A DNA stretch of 64,000 bases from Clostridiales bacterium (GCA_012842605.1 DUSN01000101.1:108617-172616), one strand, 5' to 3'. Counted from the stretch's first letter, positions 8,199 through 18,178 are shown. The notes: a model not told the origin generated them from the letters alone. Program-made: numbers and translations.

Positions 8199-9692
8199 AT
8201 GAAGCATTTAATAATAAACGCATCAAGAAAATATTCTCACATAAACAGGAATATATATGGCCATTTTTCTGAACATCTGGGAAGAGGAATTTACGGTGGA
8301 ATATATGTAGGAGAGGATAGTGAAATACCCAATATTCACGGGATACGCCAGGATGTTGTTGAAGCTTTAAGATATATCAAGGTCCCTGTGATACGCTGGC
8401 CCGGAGGGTGCTTTGCAGAATACTACAACTGGAAAGATGGCATAGGTCCAAAGGAAGAACGCAGACGAATTGTTAACAAAAGCTGGGGAGGAGTAGTTGA
8501 GGATAATTCCTTCGGCACACATGAATTCCTTGATTTCTGTGAACTGGTTGGTTGTTCGCCTTATATAGTAGGTAATGTTGCTTCAGGGACAGCACGTGAG
8601 TTGAGCGAGTGGATTGAATACATCAACTCTGACGATGAATCTTTAATGGCTGATTTACGTCGCAAAAACGGCCGTGATAAACCATGGAACGTTCAATATA
8701 TTGGCATTGGCAATGAAAATTGGGGCTGCGGCGGGCAGATGCGGCCTGAATATTATGCAGATGTTTACAGACAGTTTGCAACCTGTATACGTACTTGTGG
8801 CGGAACAAAGCCGTATAAAATAGCTTGCGGGGCGGACGGACCTGATTACAAATGGACAGAGGTACTGATGCGTCTTGCCGGTAATTATATGGACAGTCTT
8901 TCGCTGCATTACTATACCATGCCTGGATATTATACAACAGATGAGTATAAATGGGAGAAGAAAGGCCCTGCTACAGGGTTTGATGAAAGCAATTATTATC
9001 GCACACTTCGCCGGGCACTCTTTATTGATGAGCTGATTTGCAGACATAAGTATATCATGGACCAATACGATCCTGATAAGCGCGTGAGTATTACTGTAGA
9101 TGAATGGGGTACCTGGCATGCGCCGGAACCTGGAACTAATCCCGCATTCCTATATCAGCAAAATACAATGCGCGATGCAATAGTTGCAGCGGTGTCATTA
9201 AATATATTCAATTCACACAGTGATCGTGTGAAAATGGCCAATTTAGCGCAGATGATTAATGTTCTTCAGGCAGTAATTTTAACTGAAGGTAATAAAATGG
9301 TTCTTACTCCGACATACCATGTATATGATTTATATAAGGGACATCAGGATTCAACTCTTATAGAAAGCTATGTGCAGCAGGATATGATAGGAACGGAAGA
9401 AGCACAAGTTCCGGCTGTTCATGTAAGCGCATCAGAAGCAAGGGATGGAAGTATAAGAGTGACCTTGGTAAACTTGTCGGCAAGCGAGTCTCAAAGGATA
9501 CGATGCCTGCTGTGCAGCGGAGAATATCATTTTGCTTCTGTAAGGTATATCAGCGGAGAAATGAATGATTGCAATGAATTTGATAAGCCACCCCGAGTTA
9601 GTGTCAAAACCATGCCTGACATTCAAATTGAGGACAATAGCTTTATTATAGATATACCGGCATGCAGTGTAAATGAAATTGTCCTCAGGTAA
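8199..9692 (+). CDS. abfA: Intracellular alpha-L-arabinofuranosidase, GH51
   Basis: A 497-residue enzyme without a signal peptide, the usual length for GH51. It removes terminal alpha-L-arabinofuranosyl groups from arabinan or arabinoxylan oligosaccharides in the cytoplasm. The TIM-barrel part carries the family motifs: [12 protein letters not shown] (about 66-77), GNENWG with acid/base Glu173, and VDEWGTWH with nucleophile Glu302. The C-terminal 130 residues form the expected beta domain. The start ATG 8199 has AAGGAG eight bases ahead. The solute-binding lipoprotein and two permeases follow on the same strand, so the enzyme probably hydrolyses the oligosaccharides that this importer brings in. 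The match to GH51 is strong; the natural linkage preference is not visible. Confidence 0.95.
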   Translation: MKHLIINASRKYSHINRNIYGHFSEHLGRGIYGGIYVGEDSEIPNIHGIRQDVVEALRYIKVPVIRWPGGCFAEYYNWKDGIGPKEERRRIVNKSWGGVVEDNSFGTHEFLDFCELVGCSPYIVGNVASGTARELSEWIEYINSDDESLMADLRRKNGRDKPWNVQYIGIGNENWGCGGQMRPEYYADVYRQFATCIRTCGGTKPYKIACGADGPDYKWTEVLMRLAGNYMDSLSLHYYTMPGYYTTDEYKWEKKGPATGFDESNYYRTLRRALFIDELICRHKYIMDQYDPDKRVSITVDEWGTWHAPEPGTNPAFLYQQNTMRDAIVAAVSLNIFNSHSDRVKMANLAQMINVLQAVILTEGNKMVLTPTYHVYDLYKGHQDSTLIESYVQQDMIGTEEAQVPAVHVSASEARDGSIRVTLVNLSASESQRIRCLLCSGEYHFASVRYISGEMNDCNEFDKPPRVSVKTMPDIQIEDNSFIIDIPACSVNEIVLR

Positions 9693-9768
9693 TCATAATT
9701 TGCTTGTTTTGTATATGGTTTCTGGCCTAACGGCTTGAAAATAAAAATAAAATGGAGGTTGATACCGA

Positions 9769-11427
9769 ATGAAAAGTGTAAAACGTGTCATCTGTCTGCT
9801 TCTTGCTGTTTTGCTCGTAGCAGTATTTACAGCATGCAATAAAGAAGTAGACACAAAACCGACAGCGACGCCTGAACCTACACAAAGCACAAGTGTAGAA
9901 GAGACACCTACACCAGGACCTACAGAAGAAAACAAGTATGCAGAAAGAGTAACCATTACCTATGCATGCCCGCAGGTAAGAGCAGGTTTTGACTACACCA
10001 ATGGTGATGACTACGCAAAAATGCTGAGTGAAAAGTTCAATTATGAATTCAAAACCACCAACCTGCCATGGAATGAATGGCACAGCTTGCTCAGCACCTG
10101 GATCATGGCACAGAACATGCCTGATGTTATTATCTACAACTACGGTGAAGGAACCCATGCTGACGCTGTTAACTTCGTACAGCAGGGATTGATCAGACGC
10201 CTGCCTGATGACTGGAAAGAAAAATGGCCCGGCGTTGCAGATGTTTATGCCAAGACAACCCTCGGACCTAAGCTTGAAGAAATGTTTGGCGGAACATACT
10301 TTATTCCTCGTGCAAGATTCTATTACAACCTGCTCGGTGAACCTCTTGCCAACCACTGGTCTGCTTGGGTAAGATGGGACTGGATACAGGCAGTAGGCAA
10401 GGAAAAGAAGAACAACTATTCAATTCCTGAATTGATGGAAATTGCCAGGCTCATCAAGGAAAAAGATCCCGATGGCCTGGGAGACAGGCTGGCACCGATG
10501 AGCTTTACAACAAATAACGCTGCCAGATTCTTCCTTGAAGCCAACAGCACATATTGGAACACATTCTATAAGGGCGCAGACGGCAAATATGCATGGGGTG
10601 CCGCTCATGAGAGAACCCTGGAAGGTCTGAAACTCTGGTACCAGGCATTCACTGAAGGAATCCTTGATCCTGAGTTCTATCTGTTAGAGTATGAGCAGGA
10701 TATGGAGAAATTCCAGACCCTCGGTGAAGCCGGTATTTCCTATCTCGGCGGACAAACTGCTGACATTGAGAGATACAGAATTGACTTTAGTACACGTACC
10801 GGTCTCCCGCAAGAAGCATTCGGTATGGCTACCTTGTTAGGTACCGACGGATACTATCACCAGAGAGACCTTATCAACTACTGGGGAGCTATTGCATTCA
10901 GTCCCAAGGCTGATGAAAAGGTAGTTGAGCGCTGGCTGGATGTTATGGAATGGGCATGCAGCGAAGACGGATATCCTTCCACCTCTATGGGTATCAAGGG
11001 CGTTGACTGGGACAGAGATGCTAACGGTAACCTCGTATCCCTCGTACCCGAAGGCGTTCTGTTGTCCGGCGATGTTGGCGAAGGTAAATACCCCAGCCTG
11101 GGCCATGTGCTTGGTTCAGTAATCCTGTGGGATGACCTCCAGTTCGACAACCCGAACATAACCCCGTCATACCGTGATGAGTCCAAAGCACTCTATCAGA
11201 ACCGCTATGATCTGTCCACTCCCGAAACCTTCACCAAGGTTGACTGGAAGGTTTGGATGAATGGTACCGAGAACATGCGCAGGGCCAGAGGTATTGCCTA
11301 TGATACCGAGTTCGCCAACATGGTAACCACAGCCAAGAGTGAAGAAGACCTGGTACAAATCTACGAAAAATGGTTACAGGACCAGATGGCTATTATTCAG
11401 CCTGTTCTTGATGAACTTAATCAATAA
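9769..11427 (+). CDS. Oligosaccharide ABC transporter solute-binding lipoprotein (LplA type)
   Basis: A 552-residue lipoprotein. The signal peptide ends in a lipobox (VFTAC) with Cys23 as the lipid-modified residue. A Thr/Pro/Glu-rich linker (about 30-55) follows, then the long binding domain typical of the LplA/family 1-like proteins of Firmicutes, larger than the usual 420-residue sugar-binding proteins. It would capture an oligosaccharide outside the cell and deliver it to the two permeases encoded next. No ATPase gene lies in this operon; such systems normally borrow a shared MsmX-type ATPase encoded elsewhere. The start ATG 9769 lies behind GGAGGTTGATA. The codons look optimised, as expected of an abundant binding protein. 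The ligand is inferred from the GH51 neighbour to be arabinose-containing. Confidence 0.92.
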   Translation: MKSVKRVICLLLAVLLVAVFTACNKEVDTKPTATPEPTQSTSVEETPTPGPTEENKYAERVTITYACPQVRAGFDYTNGDDYAKMLSEKFNYEFKTTNLPWNEWHSLLSTWIMAQNMPDVIIYNYGEGTHADAVNFVQQGLIRRLPDDWKEKWPGVADVYAKTTLGPKLEEMFGGTYFIPRARFYYNLLGEPLANHWSAWVRWDWIQAVGKEKKNNYSIPELMEIARLIKEKDPDGLGDRLAPMSFTTNNAARFFLEANSTYWNTFYKGADGKYAWGAAHERTLEGLKLWYQAFTEGILDPEFYLLEYEQDMEKFQTLGEAGISYLGGQTADIERYRIDFSTRTGLPQEAFGMATLLGTDGYYHQRDLINYWGAIAFSPKADEKVVERWLDVMEWACSEDGYPSTSMGIKGVDWDRDANGNLVSLVPEGVLLSGDVGEGKYPSLGHVLGSVILWDDLQFDNPNITPSYRDESKALYQNRYDLSTPETFTKVDWKVWMNGTENMRRARGIAYDTEFANMVTTAKSEEDLVQIYEKWLQDQMAIIQPVLDELNQ

Positions 11428-11461
11428 AATCTGTTAAGATATTAGATTCTTAAGGATTAGC

Positions 11462-11506
11462 ATTATTATTGCCAGGGACGGGAATGCTGTCCCTGGCAAT
11501 AATAAT
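11462..11506 (+). promoter_or_regulatory. 18-bp intercistronic hairpin between binding protein and permease genes
   Basis: A perfect 18-bp inverted repeat (arms 11462-11479 and 11489-11506) with a 9-base loop and no T-tract lies between the binding-protein gene and the permease genes. Hairpins in this position are known to protect the upstream message from 3' decay or to stop part of the transcripts, so the binding protein is made in excess over the permeases. That role is inferred from position. Confidence 0.75.
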
Positions 11507-11528
11507 TAAGGTGTGAAAGGATGATAAC

Positions 11529-12488
11529 ATGGCCGCTTTAGTTAAAAATGAAAAAAAGCTCCACCTTAAGAAACGTATTGCACACACAGGCAGAAATATT
11601 CTACTGAATAAGGAAAAGTATTTTCTAATACTTCCAGGCGTTGTATGGTATGCAATATTTGCATATATTCCACTATTTGGACTTTCTTTGGCATTTAAAA
11701 AGTTCATAGCTAAGGATGGAATATTTGGAAGCCCGTGGGTAGGCATGGTCAACTTTGAAAATGTTTTTGCTGATCCTGCATTTGCTCAGTCTATACTAAC
11801 TACGCTGCGAATTAATGCAGGCAGATTGGTATTCGTTTTTCCGTTTCCAATTTTCTTTGCTCTTTTATTTAATGAAGTACGTATTGGTCGCTTTAAGAAA
11901 GTTCTGCAATCTGTTTTCACATTTCCCCATTTTCTTTCATGGGTTATTGTTGCCAGTATTATGATAAACATACTCGGACAACAGGGACTGGTTAACTCGT
12001 TCTTGAAACTGGTATTTGGAATACAACCAATTAAATTCCTTGGTACTCCTTCATATTTCCAGCCACTTGTATACATTACTGATATATGGAAGAGCGCCGG
12101 CTGGAGTGCAATTATATATATGGCCGCCATTGCGGGAATTGATATTGAGCAATATGAGGCTGCTGAGATAGACGGAGCATCACGTCTGCAACGCATGTGG
12201 TATATAACTCTGCCTGGTATCAAATCCACAATAGTAGTTCTTTTTATTCTGGCAGTTGGTTATCTTATGTCCGGCGGCTTTGAGCAGATATTTAACTTAA
12301 GTAATGCGGCTACATGGAAAGTAGCTGAGACTCTTGATATGTATATCTACCGAATAACCTTCCGTGGCTCTGTAGACTTTTCCTTCTCTGCAGCAGTTTC
12401 ACTTTTCAGATCTGTAATCAACCTGGTGCTGCTGCTTGCTGCTGACCGTATTTCCAAGCGTATAGGCGGATCAGGGCTATTGGCTTGA
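11529..12488 (+). CDS. ABC transporter permease, LplB family
   Basis: A 319-residue integral membrane protein with six predicted membrane spans and the binding-protein-dependent EAA loop (EAAEIDGASRLQRMWYITLP, about residues 204-223), which contacts the ATPase. It starts at ATG 11529, after GAAAGGATG. It is the first of the two permease subunits of the oligosaccharide importer. The N-terminal segment before the first span is basic and cytoplasmic. It is followed after 23 bases by the second permease. Confidence 0.93.
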   Translation: MAALVKNEKKLHLKKRIAHTGRNILLNKEKYFLILPGVVWYAIFAYIPLFGLSLAFKKFIAKDGIFGSPWVGMVNFENVFADPAFAQSILTTLRINAGRLVFVFPFPIFFALLFNEVRIGRFKKVLQSVFTFPHFLSWVIVASIMINILGQQGLVNSFLKLVFGIQPIKFLGTPSYFQPLVYITDIWKSAGWSAIIYMAAIAGIDIEQYEAAEIDGASRLQRMWYITLPGIKSTIVVLFILAVGYLMSGGFEQIFNLSNAATWKVAETLDMYIYRITFRGSVDFSFSAAVSLFRSVINLVLLLAADRISKRIGGSGLLA

Positions 12489-12511
12489 TATAAAATAAGG
12501 AGTTGAGTGTT

Positions 12512-13405
12512 ATGCCGGCAAAAAAGGGACGTAGATATGTACGTAACAGATTTGAATTACTGGATGGTGTTATACTGACCTTATTGATCATCCATGCAAT
12601 AATTATCATTGTTCCTTTCATAAGCGTTATAGGAACATCCTTTGCTACGCAAAGGGAAGCGGCGGCAAGTAAACTAATGCTGTTCCCTACAAAAGAACCT
12701 ACTATTGACAATTATTACAGGCTGTTTCAGGACCCGCGCATTGTTATTGGCTACAAGACAACCTTTTTAATTCTTTTGATAGGTGTACCGGTTAATATGT
12801 TCCTGACAACCAGCCTGGCTTATGGAATGACTCGAACTAACTATCCCGGGGCCAAGATGATTTTCTATCTGATATTGCTGACCATGCTGTTCAATGGCGG
12901 TATTGTTCCTGTGTACCTGCTGATGATGCAGTTGGGCTTAATTGATACTATATGGTCTATAATATTTGCATATGGTGTCAACACCTTCTACTTTATTGTA
13001 ATGCGCACATATATGATTTCACTTCCGGAGTCTTTGGTTGAATCCGCAAAAATTGACGGTGCCGGTGAATGGCGTATTCTTTTCCAGATAATTCTGCCCT
13101 TGTCAAAGCCGATTCTTGCTACAGTTCTGCTGTTCTTCGCAGTGGACAGATGGAATGAGTGGTTTAATGCTATGATTTTCCTGAGAAGAAAGGACTTAAT
13201 TCCGTTGCAGCTGGTACTTCGCAATATTGTTATGGATGCCACTATCGTTGGTTCGCTGTCTATAGCGGGGCCGCGTGTTCCCAGGTTCACGGAAGGTATT
13301 CAGTGCGCAACCATTATGGTAACAATGCTTCCGGTCATGTGCTTCTTCCCGTTCCTGCAGAAATATTTTGTAAAGGGAATTATGATAGGTGCCATTAAGG
13401 CATAG
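12512..13405 (+). CDS. ABC transporter permease, YtcP family
   Basis: A 297-residue integral membrane protein, the second permease subunit of the importer, with six predicted spans and the EAA-type loop (ESAKIDGAGEWRILFQIILP). ATG 12512 is chosen over TTG 12503 because AAGGAG (12497-12502) ends directly before the TTG but nine bases before the ATG. The gene closes the operon, and the terminator at 13449-13492 follows. Confidence 0.92.
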   Translation: MPAKKGRRYVRNRFELLDGVILTLLIIHAIIIIVPFISVIGTSFATQREAAASKLMLFPTKEPTIDNYYRLFQDPRIVIGYKTTFLILLIGVPVNMFLTTSLAYGMTRTNYPGAKMIFYLILLTMLFNGGIVPVYLLMMQLGLIDTIWSIIFAYGVNTFYFIVMRTYMISLPESLVESAKIDGAGEWRILFQIILPLSKPILATVLLFFAVDRWNEWFNAMIFLRRKDLIPLQLVLRNIVMDATIVGSLSIAGPRVPRFTEGIQCATIMVTMLPVMCFFPFLQKYFVKGIMIGAIKA

Positions 13406-13448
13406 AATATGCTTTGTATAGATCACAAGCATGATTATAATGTAATAA

Positions 13449-13492
13449 GAGAAGGCCTGACCGACAGATGATTTGCCGATTCAGGCCTTTTC
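13449..13492. terminator. Bidirectional terminator between importer operon and adhE
   Basis: AAGGCCTGA (13452-13460) pairs with TCAGGCCTT (13481-13489), extended by three further pairs, followed by TT. It lies between convergent transcripts (permease on plus, adhE on minus) and can serve both. Confidence 0.75.
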
Positions 13493-13498
13493 ATTGGC

Positions 13499-16111
13499 TT
13501 ACTCGCCGTAATATGCTTTGCGATAAATTTCCTCCAGTTCGCTTACCAGGGGATAGCGTGGGTTGGAGGTAGTGCATTGATCTTCAAAGGCACGCTCAGC
13601 CAGCCTTGGAACAGCGGCAAGGAATTCTGCTTCATTCACACCGCAGTCTTTTATTGTCATGGGCAGGTTCAGCCTTGCCATCAAGCCGCGTACAGCCTTG
13701 ATCAGGTTTTCGATCTGTTCCTCCTGAGTATTGCCGCCAAAGCCCAGTTGACGGGATATCTGCGCATATCGGTAATCTGCAGCGAACTCGCCGTACTTCG
13801 GGAAAATTGTGAACTTGGTGGGCTTTTGTGCATTGTATGCTATAACATGGGGCAGAAGCACAGCATTTGCACGGCCATGGGGAATATGGAATTCACCGCC
13901 CAGCTTGTGTGCCAGGGAGTGGTTGATTCCAAGGAAGGAGTTGGAGAAGGCCATACCTGCTATGCAGGAGGCATTATGCACTTTCTCCCGGGCTACTGTG
14001 TCATTGGGGTTGTCATAGCTTCGCGGCAGATACTTGAAAATAAGCTCTATCGCTTTCATAGCCAATCCATTTGTATAATCCGAGGCCAGTACTGATACAT
14101 AAGCCTCTATAGCATGGGTAAGCACGTCCATGCCGGTGTCGGCAGTAATAGATTTAGGCATGGTGGTCACAAATTGCGGGTCAATAATTGCCACATCAGG
14201 AGTCAGTTCATAATCGGCCAGAGGATACTTGATATTTCCGTTTCTTTTATCGGTGATGACCGAGAAGGATGTGACCTCGGAACCGGTACCTGAAGTAGTG
14301 GGTATGGCAACCAACTGCGCTTTTTTGCCTAAGTTGGGGAAATTGAAGGCACGCTTTCTTATATCCATGAATTTAAGGCGCAGCCCGTCAAAGCTGGTAT
14401 CCGGATTTTCATAGAACAGCCACATTCCCTTGGCTGCATCTATGGCAGAGCCGCCGCCTAAAGCTATGATGACATCCGGCTGGAAGGCATTCATGGCAGC
14501 TACGCCTTTATGAATGGTTTCCACTGAAGGATCCGGCTCAACTTCGTAAAAGATTTCGCTGTGGCAGTATTGCTCCCGTTTTCTCAGATAATACAATACC
14601 TTATCCACGTAGCCTAACTTCATCATTGTGGGATCAGTTACGATAAATGCACGGGAAATATTAGGCATGACCTCCAGGTACTGGACAGAGCCCTTTTCAA
14701 AGTATATTTTGGGTGGAATCTTGAACCACTGCATATTGACTCTCCTCTTGGCAATGCGTTTCTTGTTGATGAGGTTGACGGATGATATATTGGAGGTTGT
14801 TGAGTTTCTCCCGAAGGAACCGCACCCCAGGGTAAGTGAAGGGGTATTTGTGTTATAAATATCACCGATGGCTCCCTGAGAAGACGGGGAATTGACAATG
14901 ATCCGCCCTACCTTCATTTCTTCGCCAAAACGTACGCAAAGTTCCTCATCATCGGAATGAATTACGGCTGAATGGCCTAAACCGCCCAGTTCCAGCATGG
15001 CCTTTGCGTATTCAAAGCCCTGTTTTTCGTCCTTGCATACAAAGTAAGCCAATACGGGGGAAAGCTTTTCAAGTGACAGCGGGTATTCACGGGAAGGCTT
15101 AGGCAGCCTTGCCAGCAGTATTTTAGTTCCTGCCGGCACATTGATGCCTGCATTCTTAGCAATGGTTTCAGCAGATTGTCCTACCACTGCGGGATTGACT
15201 GCCATTTTTTCGATGTTCATGACATGCTTGGTGAGCAGTTCGGTTTCTTCCTCGTTTGTGAAGTAGCAGTTGTATTTCTTCATATAAGCTTCAAATTCAG
15301 CCTGAATTTCTTCATCCACTATAACTGCCTGTTCCGATGCGCATATCATGCCATTGTCAAAGGTTTTGGATATCATAAGATCGGTGCATGCCCTGCCAAT
15401 ATTTACGTTCTTGTTGATGTAGCAGGGTACATTGCCCGGCCCTACGCCCAGGGCAGGCTTGCCGCAGCTGTAAGCTGCCTTAACCATTCCCGCACCGCCT
15501 GTTGCCAGAATAAGTGAAACTCCCGGGTGGTTAAGCAATGCATTGGTGGCTTCCATTGAAGGAGCCTCAATCCATTGGATGCAAAACTCAGGTGCACCTT
15601 GCTTAACGGCAGCATCTCTTAAGATTCGCGCTGCTTCGGAAGAGCATTTCTGGGCTGACGGATGGAATGCAAAAATGATGGGATTTCGGGTTTTAGCACA
15701 AATCAAAGCTTTGAACATGGTGGTGGATGTGGGGTTGGTTACAGGTGTCACACCTGCAACTATGCCTACAGGCTCTGCAACCTCAACATAGCCTTCCAGA
15801 TCATTTTCTTCTACAACCCCAACAGTTTTCTGGTGTTTAATGCTGTGATAGATGTATTCGGTCGCGAAAATATTCTTTATTACCTTGTCTTCAAACAATC
15901 CTCTCCTGGTTTCTTCTACTGCAAGTTTAGCCAGATACATGTGCTTATCCAGGCCGGCCAGGGTCATGGCATGGACAATTTTGTCCACTTGTGCCTGATC
16001 CATCTTCATGTATTCATCCAGAGCCCTATGTGCGTTTGACACAAGTTTGTCAATCTCAACCTTAATATCAGCCGTTGCAGCGGTTTTTAAACCGCTATTT
16101 TCATTTTTCAT
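13499..16111 (-). CDS. adhE: Bifunctional acetaldehyde-CoA/alcohol dehydrogenase
   Basis: An 870-residue fusion that reduces acetyl-CoA to ethanol in two NADH-dependent steps, regenerating NAD+ in fermentation. Residues 1 to about 440 are the CoA-acylating aldehyde dehydrogenase with catalytic Cys257 (GMICASEQ). Residues from about 460 are the iron-dependent alcohol dehydrogenase with GGGSAIDAAKG for nucleotide binding and His-rich metal motifs (DVLTHAIEAY, NHSLAHKLGGEFHIPHGRAN). The enzyme acts in the cytoplasm as filamentous spirosomes in other species. ATG 16111 is chosen because GGGAGG ends seven bases upstream; an ATG at 16126 overlaps that ribosome binding site. It is transcribed alone from the promoter at 16196-16224, which carries a Rex-type operator. 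All key residues are present. Confidence 0.97.
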   Translation of the reverse strand: MKNENSGLKTAATADIKVEIDKLVSNAHRALDEYMKMDQAQVDKIVHAMTLAGLDKHMYLAKLAVEETRRGLFEDKVIKNIFATEYIYHSIKHQKTVGVVEENDLEGYVEVAEPVGIVAGVTPVTNPTSTTMFKALICAKTRNPIIFAFHPSAQKCSSEAARILRDAAVKQGAPEFCIQWIEAPSMEATNALLNHPGVSLILATGGAGMVKAAYSCGKPALGVGPGNVPCYINKNVNIGRACTDLMISKTFDNGMICASEQAVIVDEEIQAEFEAYMKKYNCYFTNEEETELLTKHVMNIEKMAVNPAVVGQSAETIAKNAGINVPAGTKILLARLPKPSREYPLSLEKLSPVLAYFVCKDEKQGFEYAKAMLELGGLGHSAVIHSDDEELCVRFGEEMKVGRIIVNSPSSQGAIGDIYNTNTPSLTLGCGSFGRNSTTSNISSVNLINKKRIAKRRVNMQWFKIPPKIYFEKGSVQYLEVMPNISRAFIVTDPTMMKLGYVDKVLYYLRKREQYCHSEIFYEVEPDPSVETIHKGVAAMNAFQPDVIIALGGGSAIDAAKGMWLFYENPDTSFDGLRLKFMDIRKRAFNFPNLGKKAQLVAIPTTSGTGSEVTSFSVITDKRNGNIKYPLADYELTPDVAIIDPQFVTTMPKSITADTGMDVLTHAIEAYVSVLASDYTNGLAMKAIELIFKYLPRSYDNPNDTVAREKVHNASCIAGMAFSNSFLGINHSLAHKLGGEFHIPHGRANAVLLPHVIAYNAQKPTKFTIFPKYGEFAADYRYAQISRQLGFGGNTQEEQIENLIKAVRGLMARLNLPMTIKDCGVNEAEFLAAVPRLAERAFEDQCTTSNPRYPLVSELEEIYRKAYYGE

Positions 16112-16195
16112 ACTTATTCCTCCCATATATATAAAGAAAATTTTTAGAAATCTAAGATAACTTGGCGAGTAATTATATATTTTCTGCTTGTATAT

Positions 16196-16235
16196 ATAAT
16201 ATCAGAGCGCATACACATTGTCAATAATTTAACAA
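16196..16235 (-). promoter_or_regulatory. adhE promoter with Rex-type operator over the -35 element
   Basis: Read on the minus strand, TTGACA (16224-16219), a 17-base spacer and TATTAT (16201-16196) form a near-perfect sigma-A promoter. The sequence at 16218-16235 matches the Rex consensus TTGTTAA-N4-TTAACAA with one mismatch and overlaps the -35 box. Rex is known to repress fermentative genes when NADH/NAD+ is low. The overlap predicts direct repression of adhE relieved by high NADH. The regulator gene itself is not in this window. Confidence 0.85.
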
Positions 16236-16280
16236 AGTATTTATAAAATTGCAATATAAACATAAGAACTAAGTATAAAC

Positions 16281-16309
16281 TTGTAAAATATTAGCAAGGG
16301 TAGTATACT
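16281..16309 (+). promoter_or_regulatory. Promoter of the mgtC-like/M42 operon
   Basis: TTGTAA (16281-16286), a 17-base spacer and TATACT (16304-16309), pointing toward the MgtC-family gene 120 bases downstream. It is divergent from the adhE promoter, with the Rex-type site between the two. Confidence 0.6.
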
Positions 16310-16430
16310 GAATACTATAATATGGTAAATTCAGCCGCCAATAAAAACAATGCATTGCATATGCAAACCATGGATATTCGAGAATCAGATAAACAACAAT
16401 AACTTCAGGCAAAGGAGTTGAAGTGAGTTA

Positions 16431-17084
16431 ATGAATTGGGGAATTATTATAAAGTTGTTACTGGCAATGGTATTTGGCGGCATCATCGGCTTGGAACGGG
16501 AAATCGGCAACCGTCCTGCCGGGTTCAGGACTCATACATTGGTATGTATGGGTTCGGTTCTGGTCATGATGACATCAGAATACCTTATTAAAACTTATAC
16601 TTCACTGGAGCCTGACCCCTCGCGTCTGGGCGCACAGGTAATAAGCGGTATAGGTTTCTTAGGTGTCGGAACCATTTTAAAGGATGGTTCACGAGTGCGG
16701 GGGCTGACTACAGCTGCCAGCCTGTGGGTAGTAGCTTGCATCGGTCTGGCAATTGGTGTTGGATTCTATTGGGGTGCATTGACTGCAACTTTATTTTCCT
16801 ATATCACTCTGGTATTGTTGAAAAAATTTGAAGACTATATGCCGAGGATGCGAGACCATGAGATTCGTATGGAAATTAAAAATGCCCCCGGTCAGATTGC
16901 TGAAATTACAAATATACTGGCCGTCCTAAATGTCCGGGTACGGGATATAAAAGTGGACCCGGGCCAGGGAGAGGTAACCAATGCTTATTTCAATCTGGTA
17001 TTTCCCCCGGGTTTGGATAAAAAAACTGTCTACGGAGAGCTGTCCAGACTGGAAGGCATACGGTTGCTGCATGGTGACGACTAG
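16431..17084 (+). CDS. MgtC/SapB-family membrane protein
   Basis: A 217-residue protein whose N-terminal two thirds carry about four membrane spans and the family hallmarks (GGIIGLEREIGNRPAGFRTH near residues 16-35 and SGIGFLGVGTILK near 78-90). The last 70 residues form a soluble ACT-like domain (EIRMEIKNAPGQIAEITNIL). MgtC proteins affect magnesium homeostasis and ATP synthase activity in some pathogens. In clostridia the role is not settled. The ribosome binding site AAGGAG stands 13 bases before ATG 16431, which is long. The M42 peptidase genes follow after 44 bases, so they are probably co-transcribed. Confidence 0.88.
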   Translation: MNWGIIIKLLLAMVFGGIIGLEREIGNRPAGFRTHTLVCMGSVLVMMTSEYLIKTYTSLEPDPSRLGAQVISGIGFLGVGTILKDGSRVRGLTTAASLWVVACIGLAIGVGFYWGALTATLFSYITLVLLKKFEDYMPRMRDHEIRMEIKNAPGQIAEITNILAVLNVRVRDIKVDPGQGEVTNAYFNLVFPPGLDKKTVYGELSRLEGIRLLHGDD

Positions 17085-17128
17085 TTAATATATGATTTAC
17101 AGTAAGAATATAAAAGGAGGTTGAAAGG

Positions 17129-18178
17129 TTGAAGGATTTTTTAGCTGAATTAATTGAAATACCGGGTGTTTCAGGATATGAAGAGGAGACTGCAAAACGT
17201 ATTGCAGGCGAGTTTGCCAAATACTGTGATGAAGTGCAAGTAGACTCATTTTTCAATGTATACGGCATCAAACGGGGTAAAGTCAATACATCTGACAGGC
17301 CTAAGGTGATGCTGGCTGCTCATATGGATGAAATTGCATTAATGGTACGTGAAATTGATGAAAACGGATTTTTGCGCTTCACCAATGTAGGCGGTGTAGA
17401 TCAGCGGATTTTGCCCGCTCAGGAAGTGACTGTTCACGGCCACAGGCAGCTTCACGGCATAATTGCAACAGTTCCGCCCCATCTTTTGGATGCTTCTGAC
17501 ACAAAAAAGGCAGTTAAGATGAAAGATATGTGCATAGATCTTGGCATGCCGGCAGATAAGGTCAGGGAACTTGTACGTATCGGGGATCTTGTTACTTTCG
17601 TAAGTCCGCTGGTTTTCATGAAGGAACCCATGGTAAACGGCAAGTCTATTGATGACAGGGCAGGTGTGGTGATGCTTGCCGAAGTTATGAAGGAACTGGA
17701 TAAACTGCAGTACCAGGCTGAAGTATATTGTGTGGCGACAGTACAGGAAGAAGTAGGTACCAGAGGTGCCATTATAAGTACATATGCTTCTCAGCCGGAT
17801 ATAGGCATAGCCATCGATGTTACCCATGGGGAAACGCCGGATGCATCAAAAGAGGATACCCACTCCATGGAAAAGGGCATAGTAGTATGTAAGGGACCGA
17901 ACATGCATCCCGGTCTGACTGAAAAACTTCTTGAAGTTGCAAAGGATTATGGAATAGAATGCCAGATCGGCGTTGCACCCGGGCCTACCGGCACTGATGC
18001 ACGTTCCATGCAGATTTCCCGCAGCGGTGTTCCGACTGTTTTGATTGAGATACCCCTGCGTTACATGCATACAACGGTAGAAACCCTGAACTTGAATCAT
18101 CTGAAAACCGGAGCAAGGCTATTGGCGTTGTTTATTGCTTCATTGAAGGAGGGGTGGCAGGAATGGTTGAAGTATTAA
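17129..18178 (+). CDS. M42-family metallo-aminopeptidase (first of three)
   Basis: A 349-residue cytoplasmic aminopeptidase of the M42 (TET/FrvX/glutamyl aminopeptidase-like) family, which trims peptides and forms tetrahedral dodecamers. The metal and catalytic residues are in place: His65 and Asp67 in AAHMDE, Asp176 in DDRAG, catalytic Glu207 with Glu208 in VQEEVG, an Asp in IAIDVTHGE, and His314 in LRYMHT. The start is TTG 17129, eight bases behind AGGAGG. The gene overlaps the second paralogue by 16 bases, so the three are translated as one unit. Substrate preference cannot be read from sequence. Confidence 0.93.
   Translation: MKDFLAELIEIPGVSGYEEETAKRIAGEFAKYCDEVQVDSFFNVYGIKRGKVNTSDRPKVMLAAHMDEIALMVREIDENGFLRFTNVGGVDQRILPAQEVTVHGHRQLHGIIATVPPHLLDASDTKKAVKMKDMCIDLGMPADKVRELVRIGDLVTFVSPLVFMKEPMVNGKSIDDRAGVVMLAEVMKELDKLQYQAEVYCVATVQEEVGTRGAIISTYASQPDIGIAIDVTHGETPDASKEDTHSMEKGIVVCKGPNMHPGLTEKLLEVAKDYGIECQIGVAPGPTGTDARSMQISRSGVPTVLIEIPLRYMHTTVETLNLNHLKTGARLLALFIASLKEGWQEWLKY

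Noticed and set aside
9727..10356. 209-codon minus-strand frame opposite the binding-protein gene
   Set aside because: It is a shadow of the strongly biased codons of the lipoprotein gene and has no ribosome binding site or family motif.
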